37,381 nt of DNA, from positions 1-37,381 of the forward strand of contig JBMNOU010000013.1 in the NCBI GenBank assembly GCA_050943215.1, in the 5' to 3' direction. The first letter of the stretch is position 1. The number at the start of each line of letters is the position of its first letter. Made by a program: the position numbers and the translations under genes. The notes under the pieces were generated by a model that worked only from the letters and a program-made list of their open reading frames with translations, searched no databases and was not told where the DNA came from. Shown piece after piece: positions 24,605 to 33,114 of the stretch. Origin of the DNA: JBMNOU01 sp050943215. Its GTDB lineage: Bacteria > Bacillota > Clostridia > Christensenellales > SZUA-584.

Positions 24605-26983
24605 CTATACCTCCCCGGTGCCAAACATTTCTTCATACATATCCCAGGTAATCAATACCTGTCTTGCCTTGCTCCCCTCAAACGGGCTTACAATCTTTCT
24701 CTGTTCCATCTCATCGACCAGCCTTGCTGCCCGGGCATATCCCACTCGTAGCCGCCTTTGCAGCATGGAAATAGATGCCTGACCGTATTCTAAAGCGATT
24801 TCCACTGCCCTTGGCAGCAGTTCGTCAAAATCGCCATTAATCTGTTCATCTTCGCCCTCTGAATCAATATCCAAAACAATATCCTCGTCAAACTCCGCCT
24901 CGCTGCCGCCCGAAATGTAATCCGTCACAACTTCGATGTCTTTGTCTGAAACATAACAGCCCTGCAGCCGCACAGCCTTAGCCGCATCAGATGGATGATA
25001 AAGCATATCCCCGTTCCGGAGCAGCTTTTCCGCGCCGTTCTGATCGAGTATCGTACGAGAATCCACACCCGAGTTAACTTTGAAAGCGATCCGCGACGAA
25101 ATATTGGCTTTTATCACGCCAGTGATAACGTTGACAGACGGGCGCTGCGTCGCAACAACAAGATGGATTCCCGCCGCTCTTCCCAGCTGCGCGATACGGC
25201 AGATGGAGTCTTCGACTTCCCTTGGTGCCACCATCATCAGCTCTGCCAGCTCGTCGATGACCACAATGATCCTCGGAAGGCCCTGCTCATTTTCGGCTGT
25301 GGCCGCGTCGTTAAAACGTGCGATATCCCGCACGCCTTTATCAGCAAACACCTTGTACCGCGACGTCATCTCACTGACCGCCCAATTAAGCGCGCTGGAC
25401 GCTTTTTTAGGATCGGTCACAACAGGTACAAGCAGATGTGGTATATTTTTAAACCCTGATAGCTCAACCACTTTGGGGTCAATCATAATCATCTTAACTT
25501 CCTGCGGCGTCGCTTTAAATAAAATACTGGTGATCAGAGAGTTGATACAAACGCTTTTTCCGCTTCCCGTTTCTCCCGCGATCAGAATGTGCGGCATTTT
25601 TGTAATGTCCACATAATAGTTTTTGCCTGATATGCCCTTGCCAAGCGCAAATGTCAGAGGCGATTTGGCTTTGCTGAACTCTTCGGTCTCGAGCAGCGTG
25701 CGCAGATGCACAAACGTCACATCAGAATTGGGCACCTCGACGCCCACAGCCGCTTTGCCAGGTATTGGCGCTTCTATTTTAACAGACTTTGCAGCAAGGT
25801 TCATCGCGAGATCGCTCTCGAGTTCTTTGATGCGCTTGACCCGCACGCCAGGCGCGGGGCGAAGCTCATATCGCGTGACGGCAGGCCCTTTGACAATATG
25901 GACAACCCTCGCCTCGACACCGAAGTTTTCAAGCGTTTCTTCAATAAGCAAAGCGTTGCGTCTCTGCTCTTCCATACCCGTACTCTTGCTTTTTTCCTCC
26001 GGTTTTGACAAGAGAGAAACGGGTGGCACTGCATAGTCCTTTTCGCTGGTATTCTTGACCCGTTGCAAGTGGCCTGAATCGTGCGTTTCCTGCTTGCACT
26101 GTCCGTATGACTCATATGATTCAATCGTCAGCTCACTAGCCCCGCTTTTGTCAGTGAAATACGGTTTGTCTGGGCCGTCTTCCGCCATATTGTTACTAAC
26201 CGGCATATTCGCCGGCAACGGCAGCTCCGCCGCTTTTTTCTTAACGTCTTCAGGCGTATACAGTTCCTCATCAAAAAAGCATGTCCGCTGCTTTTTGCGA
26301 AAACTTTTTTCACCGAGTATCTCGGGCTCATCCGTTTCCTTTAAACTGTTTTCTTGTCTTAAATCTTCAATATATAACCGCCGTTGCTTACGGTCAGCTG
26401 CGTTTTCCCTTACTCTTTCTACCGTTCTTTTACCGGCATTTGCAACGGTTTTACTCATTTTTTTAATAGACAAATTTGCAAGAATGAGTATTGAAATTAA
26501 ACTGGCTGTAATAAAAAGTATCACGCATCCGATATCGCCGATAAGCAGATTGAAGGGATATAGTAAAAGGCATCCGATTGCGCCGGAGCCTTTGCCAAAC
26601 TGCATTCCCACGGTATACGAATCGGCCACATAGGCAAAAAAGCCGTCGCGTAAATTTAATTCCCTGAGTAAAAAGGTATGAATAAAAGACAGTATTGAAA
26701 CGATAAGCAGCACGACAAGCCAAACCTTGCTTCTATTCACCCTTTTTTTGCGCGCCGCAATTACCAAGATTCCGAGAATAATCAGCACAAACGGCGCAAG
26801 GTAAGAGAATAAACCAAGCAGTCCAAATAGAACATTCCTGACCGCGCCGCCAAGCAGACCTGTGTCCGTTTTAAGAAAAATACATACGCCAAAAAAAACG
26901 CCCACGGCAATCAATATGACTCCGGCAACTTCCCCAAGCAGCCCCTTTTTTTGTTTCCGTTTGCTTTGCCTGCTTCTTGGCAT
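24605..26983 (-). CDS. ftsK: DNA translocase FtsK/SpoIIIE
   Basis: 792 aa. Four N-terminal transmembrane segments (residues about 20-165) are followed by a charged, poorly conserved linker to about 330. The motor domain has Walker A GETGSGKSVCIN and Walker B IIVVIDELAELMM, with ATQRPSVNVITG. The C-terminal gamma winged helix (SISMLQRRLRVGYARAARLVDEM) reads polar DNA sequences. It pumps chromosomal DNA across the division or sporulation septum. ATG 26983 has GGGGTG 6 nt upstream. A GTG at 26992 is the alternative. Neighbouring tepA and dpa genes match the B. subtilis spoIIIE region. Confidence 0.96.
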   Translation of the reverse strand: MPRSRQSKRKQKKGLLGEVAGVILIAVGVFFGVCIFLKTDTGLLGGAVRNVLFGLLGLFSYLAPFVLIILGILVIAARKKRVNRSKVWLVVLLIVSILSFIHTFLLRELNLRDGFFAYVADSYTVGMQFGKGSGAIGCLLLYPFNLLIGDIGCVILFITASLISILILANLSIKKMSKTVANAGKRTVERVRENAADRKQRRLYIEDLRQENSLKETDEPEILGEKSFRKKQRTCFFDEELYTPEDVKKKAAELPLPANMPVSNNMAEDGPDKPYFTDKSGASELTIESYESYGQCKQETHDSGHLQRVKNTSEKDYAVPPVSLLSKPEEKSKSTGMEEQRRNALLIEETLENFGVEARVVHIVKGPAVTRYELRPAPGVRVKRIKELESDLAMNLAAKSVKIEAPIPGKAAVGVEVPNSDVTFVHLRTLLETEEFSKAKSPLTFALGKGISGKNYYVDITKMPHILIAGETGSGKSVCINSLITSILFKATPQEVKMIMIDPKVVELSGFKNIPHLLVPVVTDPKKASSALNWAVSEMTSRYKVFADKGVRDIARFNDAATAENEQGLPRIIVVIDELAELMMVAPREVEDSICRIAQLGRAAGIHLVVATQRPSVNVITGVIKANISSRIAFKVNSGVDSRTILDQNGAEKLLRNGDMLYHPSDAAKAVRLQGCYVSDKDIEVVTDYISGGSEAEFDEDIVLDIDSEGEDEQINGDFDELLPRAVEIALEYGQASISMLQRRLRVGYARAARLVDEMEQRKIVSPFEGSKARQVLITWDMYEEMFGTGEV

Positions 26984-27002
26984 ATATTTCACCCCAGCAA
27001 TT

Positions 27003-27030
27003 ATTATACCATACCGAGTAAAATATACAA
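27003..27030 (-). promoter_or_regulatory. Sigma-A promoter of the ftsK-rimO-pgsA operon
   Basis: Minus-strand TTGTAT (27025-27030) and TATAAT (27003-27008) are 16 bp apart; the leader to the ftsK ATG would be about 13 nt. Confidence 0.6.
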
Positions 27031-27059
27031 TCAGTTAATAGAGGGGGAGCATTAAGCAG

Positions 27060-27734
27060 CTATATGCCCGCAAGACTTTTTAGCTTCTGCAACGCAACAG
27101 AAAACGTTCCGATCTCATTAATAATTCCGTGTTCGACAACCTCTTTACCGACAAGTACGGTTCCACAGTCGTTGGCCATCTCCCCCGTCTGCATCATTAG
27201 TCTCCTATATTCTTTTTCTTCGATCTTAGCGTGTGCGCAGACAAATCTAACAATACGCTGCTGCATCTTGTTAAAGTAGTCAAATGTTTGAGGAACCCCG
27301 ATAATTAGGCCGCTCATACGTATCGGATGGACTGTAACGCTTGCCGTCGGGGAAATAAACGAATAGTCGGCAGATACGGCAAGCGTAATGCCGATGCTGT
27401 GGCCCCCGCCGAGCACAAGCGATACGCTGGGCTTGCTCATACCCGCGATCATTTCGGCAAGCGCAAGCCCGGCCTCTACGTCTCCACCCGCCGTATTCAT
27501 CAGCAGTATAAACCCCTTAACATTGGGGTCCTGCTCGATCATGACAAGCTGCGGCAAAACATGCTCGTATTTTGTTGTTTTGTTGTGGGGCGGCAGGTTA
27601 ATATGCCCTTCAATCTGCCCGATAATACTGACAACATGTATGGGCGAAGAAGATACAAGAGGCGTGCCGTATTCTTTGATCTCGGCCCCGAGTCTGCCCC
27701 TGTCCGCATCATTGTTTTCGTTATTATTTTGCAT
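27060..27734 (-). CDS. tepA: ClpP-like translocation-enhancing protease TepA
   Basis: 224 aa. ClpP fold: LLMNTAGGDVEAGLALAEMI, then GGGHSIGITLA with the nucleophile Ser, then TASVTVHPIRMSG with the His, and a C-terminal NDCGTVLVGKEVVEHG. TepA (YmfB) was named for effects on protein export in B. subtilis; its substrates are not well defined, and it is consistently near spoIIIE and the dpa genes. ATG 27734 is preceded by AAGAGG, part of a palindrome. The first 40 residues are polar and not conserved. It probably ends the dpaA-dpaB-tepA transcript. Confidence 0.9.
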   Translation of the reverse strand: MQNNNENNDADRGRLGAEIKEYGTPLVSSSPIHVVSIIGQIEGHINLPPHNKTTKYEHVLPQLVMIEQDPNVKGFILLMNTAGGDVEAGLALAEMIAGMSKPSVSLVLGGGHSIGITLAVSADYSFISPTASVTVHPIRMSGLIIGVPQTFDYFNKMQQRIVRFVCAHAKIEEKEYRRLMMQTGEMANDCGTVLVGKEVVEHGIINEIGTFSVALQKLKSLAGI

Positions 27735-27787
27735 AGAGGCCTCTTTTCACGTAAGATACTAATATTATCCGCTAACGAGGCCTCGTT
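27735..27787. repeat. Twin GAGGCCTC palindromes before tepA
   Basis: AACGAGGCCTCGTT (27774-27787) and AGAGGCCTCT (27735-27744) share the 8-mer GAGGCCTC. The second copy contains the tepA ribosome binding site. Each is self-complementary and each can pair with the other, which could hide the site in the mRNA. Confidence 0.5.
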
Positions 27788-27792
27788 TATCC

Positions 27793-28380
27793 TCAATGTG
27801 GCTCAAGCATAACAGGCTGAATTTGCTTGAAATCCAAAGCGTATTTGGCCGATTCGGTGATCATACTCATATCCGCGACGATCGATGTGTTTTTTTCCTT
27901 GTTGTTATCCTGCCTATACGGGACAAAAAAGATATTACGCGTATTGAGAAGAACCCCCAAATTCTTTGCGTTTGCTGCAAGGGCATCATTTGTTGATACA
28001 GCAATCAGCACTGGGCCTAAGACTCTTAAATGCGACTTAGCCGCGAGCAGCACGGGGGTATCCGTGATGCCAAGCGCGAGTTTCGCAAGCGTATTGCCGG
28101 TGCACGGCGCAATAATCAGCAGATCAAGCATTTTCTTGGGCCCTATCGGCTCTACAGCCACAAGGCTGTCAAGTATTTCTTTTTTTGTCGTTTCTACGAG
28201 AAACCATTTGAAATCAGCCGATTTAATAAACCGCGTATCAAAGCCTGCCGCATTGTATGATAATATAGGCGTGATCTCCGCACCCATTTTTAGCAGTTCT
28301 TCAATTACAGGCATGATCTTTCTATATGTACAGAACGAACCCGTTATCGCAAACCCTATCCGTTTTCCTGCCAAATCCAT
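27793..28380 (-). CDS. dpaB: Dipicolinate synthase subunit B
   Basis: 195 aa flavoprotein-like protein. The N-terminal KRIGFAITGSFCTY is the conserved nucleotide/flavin-binding start, and LLIIAPCTGNTLAKLALGITD is the other signature block (similar to the Dfp/flavodoxin family). With DpaA it makes dipicolinic acid from dihydrodipicolinate-pathway intermediates in the mother cell during sporulation. ATG 28380 has GAGAGGAA 7 nt upstream, partly within the end of dpaA, so the pair is coupled. An upstream ATG at 28401 lacks a site. Confidence 0.94.
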   Translation of the reverse strand: MDLAGKRIGFAITGSFCTYRKIMPVIEELLKMGAEITPILSYNAAGFDTRFIKSADFKWFLVETTKKEILDSLVAVEPIGPKKMLDLLIIAPCTGNTLAKLALGITDTPVLLAAKSHLRVLGPVLIAVSTNDALAANAKNLGVLLNTRNIFFVPYRQDNNKEKNTSIVADMSMITESAKYALDFKQIQPVMLEPH

Positions 28381-28381
28381 A

Positions 28382-29203
28382 TTATAATTCCTCTCTTTCA
28401 AATGCGTGCAGCATTGCGTTTGCCGCCGACACCGGAAAATACCTTCCGGGTAGCCCAGATTCTAACTGCACGTCAACCCCCATATTTTTTGCTAACTCTA
28501 TGTCCATACCAAACGGCGGCGATGCAAGCTCGATGACTTTCGCGCCCTGTTTGATATTCTTTAGTTCCTCCTCCTGTATGATTTGACACGGCACCGTGTT
28601 GAAAATAACATCAGCATCAGAAATGATATTCCTGAGATCATTGATATGGGCGGCATGCATTTGTTCAGACCGAATCAGCTCGAAATCTCTTTCTTTTCTT
28701 GCCGCTGCAATGACTTTGGCTGAAAATGCCTTAAGTAGTCTGCAAAGAAATTTTGATATCCTTCCGTATCCCACTACGACGCAGATTGAGTCGCAAAGCG
28801 CCTTATCGGTGTTTTTAAGATAAGCACAAATGGCACCCTGCGCAGTCAGCAGCGCGTTTCGAACAAGAAAAGCTTCGTTTTGAAACAGATCGATATACCG
28901 AATAAGATTGCCGAATATTTTATTTGCCACGTTATCGCATCCACCAAGCACATAGACACTATTAGGATGCGCGTTTACTATATCGGCAAGGGCGATCCTT
29001 TCACTTGAAAAAGGCGTTTTTAAGAAACCGGCTTCGCTTTTGTAAGGGACCGGCAGAAAAACATAATCCGGATTATTCTTTGCTTCATCTTTTATTCCCA
29101 GTTTATCAAACCCCGTTATGTAAACGTCATAGCCCTTTTCCTGAAACAGTTTGGAAAGTACGATCTGACGCGTATCGCCTCCGGCGATTAGTATGCTGAG
29201 CAT
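28382..29203 (-). CDS. dpaA: Dipicolinate synthase subunit A
   Basis: 273 aa. N-terminal IAGGDTRQIVLSKLF is typical of DpaA/SpoVFA. A central Rossmann domain has CVVVGYGRISKFLCRLL (NAD(P)-binding GxGxxG variant) and a C-terminal block IELASPPFGMD and ESGLPGRYFPVSAA. It carries out the oxidation step in dipicolinate formation. Start is ATG 29203 with GGGGGGAG about 8 nt upstream; a longer frame from 29233 has no site. It is first in the dpaA-dpaB-tepA group, behind a sigma-K type promoter. Confidence 0.95.
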   Translation of the reverse strand: MLSILIAGGDTRQIVLSKLFQEKGYDVYITGFDKLGIKDEAKNNPDYVFLPVPYKSEAGFLKTPFSSERIALADIVNAHPNSVYVLGGCDNVANKIFGNLIRYIDLFQNEAFLVRNALLTAQGAICAYLKNTDKALCDSICVVVGYGRISKFLCRLLKAFSAKVIAAARKERDFELIRSEQMHAAHINDLRNIISDADVIFNTVPCQIIQEEELKNIKQGAKVIELASPPFGMDIELAKNMGVDVQLESGLPGRYFPVSAANAMLHAFEREEL

Positions 29204-29235
29204 ATGTTTATCTCCCCCCAAAAACCATGTCATGT

Positions 29236-29263
29236 TATCATATGCTGTTTTTTTACCATAGGT
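29236..29263 (-). promoter_or_regulatory. Sigma-K type promoter of dpaA
   Basis: Minus-strand -10 CATATGATA (29236-29244) fits CATAnnnTA exactly. A -35 CACC centred on AC lies 17 bp upstream (29262-29263). The spoVF (dpa) operon is known to be sigma-K dependent in B. subtilis. Confidence 0.6.
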
Positions 29264-29290
29264 GAATAGACTGAGTAGAAGTCTAACAAG

Positions 29291-29312
29291 AGACTAATGC
29301 GAGGATTAGTCT
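29291..29312. terminator. Palindrome between the degenerate frame and dpaA
   Basis: AGACTAAT and ATTAGTCT form an 8-bp stem around a 6-nt loop. Neither strand has a convincing U run (plus: CTTTAATT), so termination is only possible. Confidence 0.35.
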
Positions 29313-29326
29313 TTAATTCGCGCTAT

Positions 29327-29570
29327 CTAGTGCGCTGCTATCATCTCGATATAGTTTTGTATCGTATTGGTATCCGGATACCCTAGATACCATGGATTCG
29401 CCGGTAAATCAACATCCGCATGTATCTCGATTTTATGATCATCTCCGGTATTCAAAGTGTAGGATGTCAAAATAGGACCATTTCCCTCCCCAGATAAAAT
29501 AATGGCTTTCCATAACCCTTACAATTCCTTCATCATACTTAGCGCGAGGCCCCGCAGACCGCCGTAACAT
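29327..29570 (-). pseudogene. Unrecognised degenerate reading frame
   Basis: Two overlapping minus-strand frames look like one broken coding region. One opens at ATG 29570 (MLRRSAGPRAKYDEGIV...). The other is open from 29518 to the stop at 29327 with no good start, and contains TLNTGDDHKIEIHADVDLP and ANPWYLGYPDTNTIQNYIE. Composition looks coding in both. A single frameshift near 29515-29480 would join them into about 80 residues. I do not recognise the family. It lies between the dacF terminator and dpaA, where a gene of its own or a fragment of a longer lost gene may have stood. Confidence 0.35.
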
Positions 29571-29610
29571 GACCTTTACAGACTGGGTTATTATACTCTA
29601 GCCCAACATA

Positions 29611-29638
29611 AAAAACCGCTTGTTAACAGGCGGTTTTT
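29611..29638 (-). terminator. Rho-independent terminator of dacF
   Basis: Near-perfect stem (AAAACCGCCTGTTAACAAGC and onward) ending in six T on the minus strand, about 28 nt past the dacF stop. Confidence 0.85.
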
Positions 29639-29666
29639 GTATTTAAGACTTTATTAAATGATCTAA

Positions 29667-31058
29667 TTATCTGATTCGATAACTATAATGTGGTTTGCGA
29701 CGTTTGAACCGCCTGCGTTTCCTCTTGTTCACAGTAAAAAGACGTATGACCAGGAAAACGATTAATCCGCCGGGGATCAGTAGCCAAAGCCACACACTGG
29801 CATTATCCTTTCGAGTCAGGATCTCCTCGGGCACAGTCGGCGGCAATGTGGCCACAGCCGTCCCTCCTATGGATCCTGCTTCAAAAACATCTCTTGAAGC
29901 GATAAGGTTATCGATAAAAATGATTTCCTCTGTCGCCTTGCTGCTATATGTAACTGTACCCAGTATATCTCCTTCTGATATCGGCGCGCGAAGCGGAAGA
30001 TCCTTCATATAGGAAGGCTTTGAATCGATACTGTCCGTTCCATCAAGGATACCTTGAACGGTTGTTTTTTCAAGGGTTACATATGTACTCGCTACTTCGG
30101 GCCGTTTGAATTCGAGCAAACCGTCACCCGCATCATCGGCTGCATAATTCTCCACCTGTATCTGCACCGGTTCCGCTGTTTTGAGCAGCGTTGCCAGTTC
30201 AACAGTCTCAAAGCGATCGAACCCCCACTCAAAAAGATCTTTGGCAATCCGCCAGCGGTCGCTGCGATCGGCTGTCTGATCACCGTAGACCAGAGCGATC
30301 AAATTCATGTCGTCTTTTGATGCCGAAGCTACAAGACATCCTCCTGCATCTGGCGTTGACCCTGTCTTAATGCCGTTGGCATAACGGAAATATTCGGGTT
30401 TATCTTTAATTAAAAGAAAATTTGTATTTTCTATCGTCTTCGCGCGGTTCACATTTGTAGAGGGCATATCATACGTTGGAGTTTTCACAATTTCCCTGAA
30501 TTGCTGGTTTTTCATCGCATACAATACTAGTTTTGACATATCCCGTGCCGTCACATAATGGTTGTCTTTATCTACACCGTGCGGATTGATAAAATGAGAG
30601 CCTGTCATACCAAGCTCCTGCGCCTTATTATTCATCATCTGTGAGAATGCCTCAGTTGAACCAGCCACATGAATGGCAACGGTAGCCGCTGCGTCGTTTC
30701 CGGATGCAAGCATCATGCCATATAATAAATCCCTAAGCTTGATCTCTTCACCGTTTCTTGTACCCAGCAGCGAATATGCCGAGCCTGTCCAGTCTCCCTC
30801 AGGCCCCACTTTTACAATATCGTCCAATGAACATTTTTCTAGTGCAAGAATGCACGTTAATATTTTTGTTGTACTTGCCGGCTTTATTTGGTCATCAGCA
30901 CGCTGTTCACATAATACTTGCTTTGAATCCACATCGATCAGCATAACTGCATAAGATGGATCCACATCACCACTATATTCCGGAGCAGCCAGTGCGGTAC
31001 CCATCAAGAGCGTTAGCACTGTAAAAAATACTAAACAAATAGATGTAATTCTTTTCAA
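29667..31058 (-). CDS. dacF: D-alanyl-D-alanine carboxypeptidase (PBP5/DacF family, S11)
   Basis: 463 aa. A signal peptide (residues 1-25, ending near ALAA) is followed by the penicillin-binding domain. The active Ser-x-x-Lys is in KPASTTKIL, the SGN in LASGNDAAA and the KTG in GIKTGSTPDAGG. A C-terminal PBP5-like beta domain follows, then a transmembrane helix (WLWLLIPGGLIVFLVI) and a basic tail. It trims the terminal D-Ala of peptidoglycan stem peptides. The tail is a true helix rather than the amphipathic anchor of E. coli PBP5. TTG 31058 has GGGGATG 9 nt upstream. The dacF/dacB/dacA choice is by resemblance only. Confidence 0.9.
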   Translation of the reverse strand: MKRITSICLVFFTVLTLLMGTALAAPEYSGDVDPSYAVMLIDVDSKQVLCEQRADDQIKPASTTKILTCILALEKCSLDDIVKVGPEGDWTGSAYSLLGTRNGEEIKLRDLLYGMMLASGNDAAATVAIHVAGSTEAFSQMMNNKAQELGMTGSHFINPHGVDKDNHYVTARDMSKLVLYAMKNQQFREIVKTPTYDMPSTNVNRAKTIENTNFLLIKDKPEYFRYANGIKTGSTPDAGGCLVASASKDDMNLIALVYGDQTADRSDRWRIAKDLFEWGFDRFETVELATLLKTAEPVQIQVENYAADDAGDGLLEFKRPEVASTYVTLEKTTVQGILDGTDSIDSKPSYMKDLPLRAPISEGDILGTVTYSSKATEEIIFIDNLIASRDVFEAGSIGGTAVATLPPTVPEEILTRKDNASVWLWLLIPGGLIVFLVIRLFTVNKRKRRRFKRRKPHYSYRIR

Positions 31059-31112
31059 ACTTAATACATCCCCTTAAATATCTGCATAATCTTTTTTTAT
31101 AATGATATGGAT

Positions 31113-31121
31113 AGTATAACA
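31113..31121 (-). promoter_or_regulatory. Extended -10 promoter candidate for dacF
   Basis: Minus-strand TGTTATACT fits TGnTATAAT with one mismatch; no clear -35. Leader would be about 48 nt. No sigma-F signature was found. Confidence 0.35.
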
Positions 31122-31233
31122 GTTTTGTAACACTTTGTATATAGTTTTTTAAAGTCATCCGTATAATACGATAATCATAATCCCTAGCCTAATTTTCAAA
31201 ATCTTATTTATTGCCGTTATTAGGGGATTTTTG

Positions 31234-31262
31234 TTTTCAAATTGTTTTCGGACATGTATAAT
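31234..31262 (+). promoter_or_regulatory. Sigma-A promoter of the cof-hprK operon
   Basis: TTTTCA (31234-31239), 17-bp spacer, TATAAT (31257-31262). Initiation near 31269 gives a leader of about 22 nt to the ATG at 31291. Confidence 0.55.
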
Positions 31263-31290
31263 AAAGTTAATGAACTTTGTTGGTGAAAAA

Positions 31291-32106
31291 ATGGCATATA
31301 AATTAGTTGCAATCGATCTTGATGATACACTTTTGACAAACGAGGGAGTCATCATTCCAAGAGTCAAACGGGCGATACGAAAAGCGGCAGAAAAAGGCGT
31401 ATATGTGGTGCTATCAACAGGCAGGACAAAAAGAGGCGCACAAAAATATTATGACGAACTTATGCTTGATACTTTGCTTATTTCATCAGGGGGTGCAGAA
31501 GTGCACAATACAGGTGGGGCCGTGGTTTTTACCCGTCCGGTTGATCCGGCTTTAACAAGAGAGCTACTGGCTTGGGCATATAAGAACGAAATCCATGCGC
31601 AGGTTTACATCGATGGAGAATTCGTCTACCGTAAAAAGAACAAGTTTACTGAGTATTATGAAATATTGAACGGATATCCGGGTACTTTGATGCCTAATAT
31701 ATTGGCAAGGGAAATAGTTACTCCAAAGGTGTTATATGCTGTTGACGAAAACAAGATCACTGATGTTAGCATGCAGGTACGAAAACGTTTTCCGATGCTG
31801 TCTATAAAGCGCTCGAACCTGATGTATCTTGATTTTTCTCATCCGGATGTCAGCAAAGGCACGGCGCTTGCCTTTGTGGCCGATTATTATCATGTTGATA
31901 GCAAAGAAACAATCGCTATCGGAGATACTGAAATCGATATCCCCATGATAGAATACGCAGGGCTTGGCGTCGCCGTAGCCAATGCAAATGCGGAAGTGAA
32001 AAAGGCTGCTGATATCGTTTGTGCTTCAAATCAGGAAGGCGGCGTTGCAGACGTAATACAAAAATTTATACTGGAGGCAGAATATGAAGACCAAACTGAT
32101 AATTGA
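31291..32106 (+). CDS. Cof-type HAD-superfamily phosphatase
   Basis: 271 aa. HAD motif I is AIDLDDTLL near residue 8 (nucleophile Asp), motif II STGRT, motif III Lys in DVSKGTALAF, and motif IV IGDTEIDIPMI. The cap is the C2B type of Cof/YidA proteins, which dephosphorylate sugar phosphates, FMN-type cofactors or PLP; the substrate cannot be told. Start ATG 31291 is chosen because a longer frame starting at 31231 would run through the promoter; only a weak GGTGA precedes it. Its 3' end overlaps hprK by 23 nt, so both are coexpressed. Confidence 0.9.
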   Translation: MAYKLVAIDLDDTLLTNEGVIIPRVKRAIRKAAEKGVYVVLSTGRTKRGAQKYYDELMLDTLLISSGGAEVHNTGGAVVFTRPVDPALTRELLAWAYKNEIHAQVYIDGEFVYRKKNKFTEYYEILNGYPGTLMPNILAREIVTPKVLYAVDENKITDVSMQVRKRFPMLSIKRSNLMYLDFSHPDVSKGTALAFVADYYHVDSKETIAIGDTEIDIPMIEYAGLGVAVANANAEVKKAADIVCASNQEGGVADVIQKFILEAEYEDQTDN

Positions 32107-33019
32107 CGACCTTGCTAAGAATCTGGATTTAAACATTCTTTATAAAGGCGATGTTGAGGATATATATGTGAACACATCTGATCTTAATCGTCCGGGGCTC
32201 CAGATGGCGGGCTTTTTTGAGTACTTTGCAGTAAATCGTATTCAGTTGTTTGGCATGGTAGAGATGACATATCTGCAAAACCTTGACTCCGAGCTTAAAA
32301 GGGAACGCCTCAACAAATATTTTGCCAGTAAAATGCCGTGCGTACTTATCGGGCGTAACCTCACCCCACCTGTTGAAATGATGGACGCAGCAAAAAAGTA
32401 TAATACACCCATACTGATGTCTGGGCTGACAACAACAAAGCTCAGCCATAAGACAACTGTGTATCTTGATAAAGTGCTGGCCCCAAGCATATCGCGCCAT
32501 GCCGGCCTTATGGATGTATATGGAGTTGGTATACTCTTGATGGGCGATTCCGGAGTCGGCAAGAGCGAAACCGCATTAGAGCTTGTAAAAAGGGGACATA
32601 GGCTTGTCGCTGACGACGTTGTGGAAATCATTAAGCTTGCGGATAACCAGCTTATTGGGCAATCTCCTGAAATCATACGCCATATGATGGAGATCCGAGG
32701 ACTTGGTATTATTGACGTCTGCACGCTTTACGGTATCGGAGCTGTGCTAATAGAAAAATCCATCGATCTGGCCGTTCAGCTCGAACTTGGGGAGGTGACA
32801 CACATCGATAGGCTTGGGCTCTCTGATGAGTTTATCACACTGCTTGGCGTACAAATCCCAACCATTACGATCCCCATACGGCCGGGCAGGAACCTTGCCA
32901 TTATTATCGAAGTTGCCGCAATGAATTTCCGTCTCAAACGCATAGGACAGGTGACCACCGACCAGCTTGACAGCAGAGTGCTTGAAATTATTGCACCAGG
33001 CAGCATTAAAACCGAATAG
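32084..33019 (+). CDS. hprK: HPr kinase/phosphorylase
   Basis: 311 aa. Walker A GDSGVGKSETALEL near residue 153 and the HprK-specific EIRGLGIIDV near 203 are present. The catalytic His is in SRHAGLMDVYGVG, and the C-terminal IRPGRNLAIIIEVAAMN completes the family pattern. It phosphorylates or dephosphorylates Ser46 of HPr and so governs carbon catabolite repression. ATG 32084 has GGAGG 6 nt upstream within the cof gene. Neighbouring solute-binding gene starts 95 nt later, perhaps as part of the same transcript. Confidence 0.96.
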   Translation: MKTKLIIDDLAKNLDLNILYKGDVEDIYVNTSDLNRPGLQMAGFFEYFAVNRIQLFGMVEMTYLQNLDSELKRERLNKYFASKMPCVLIGRNLTPPVEMMDAAKKYNTPILMSGLTTTKLSHKTTVYLDKVLAPSISRHAGLMDVYGVGILLMGDSGVGKSETALELVKRGHRLVADDVVEIIKLADNQLIGQSPEIIRHMMEIRGLGIIDVCTLYGIGAVLIEKSIDLAVQLELGEVTHIDRLGLSDEFITLLGVQIPTITIPIRPGRNLAIIIEVAAMNFRLKRIGQVTTDQLDSRVLEIIAPGSIKTE

Positions 33020-33114
33020 TACAATATTCATATTGGGCAGGATGCTATCATCAATAATCTATGTGTCATGATTGAATCAAAATGCCAGTATAAATAGGTA
33101 AGAGGGAGCTTTGT

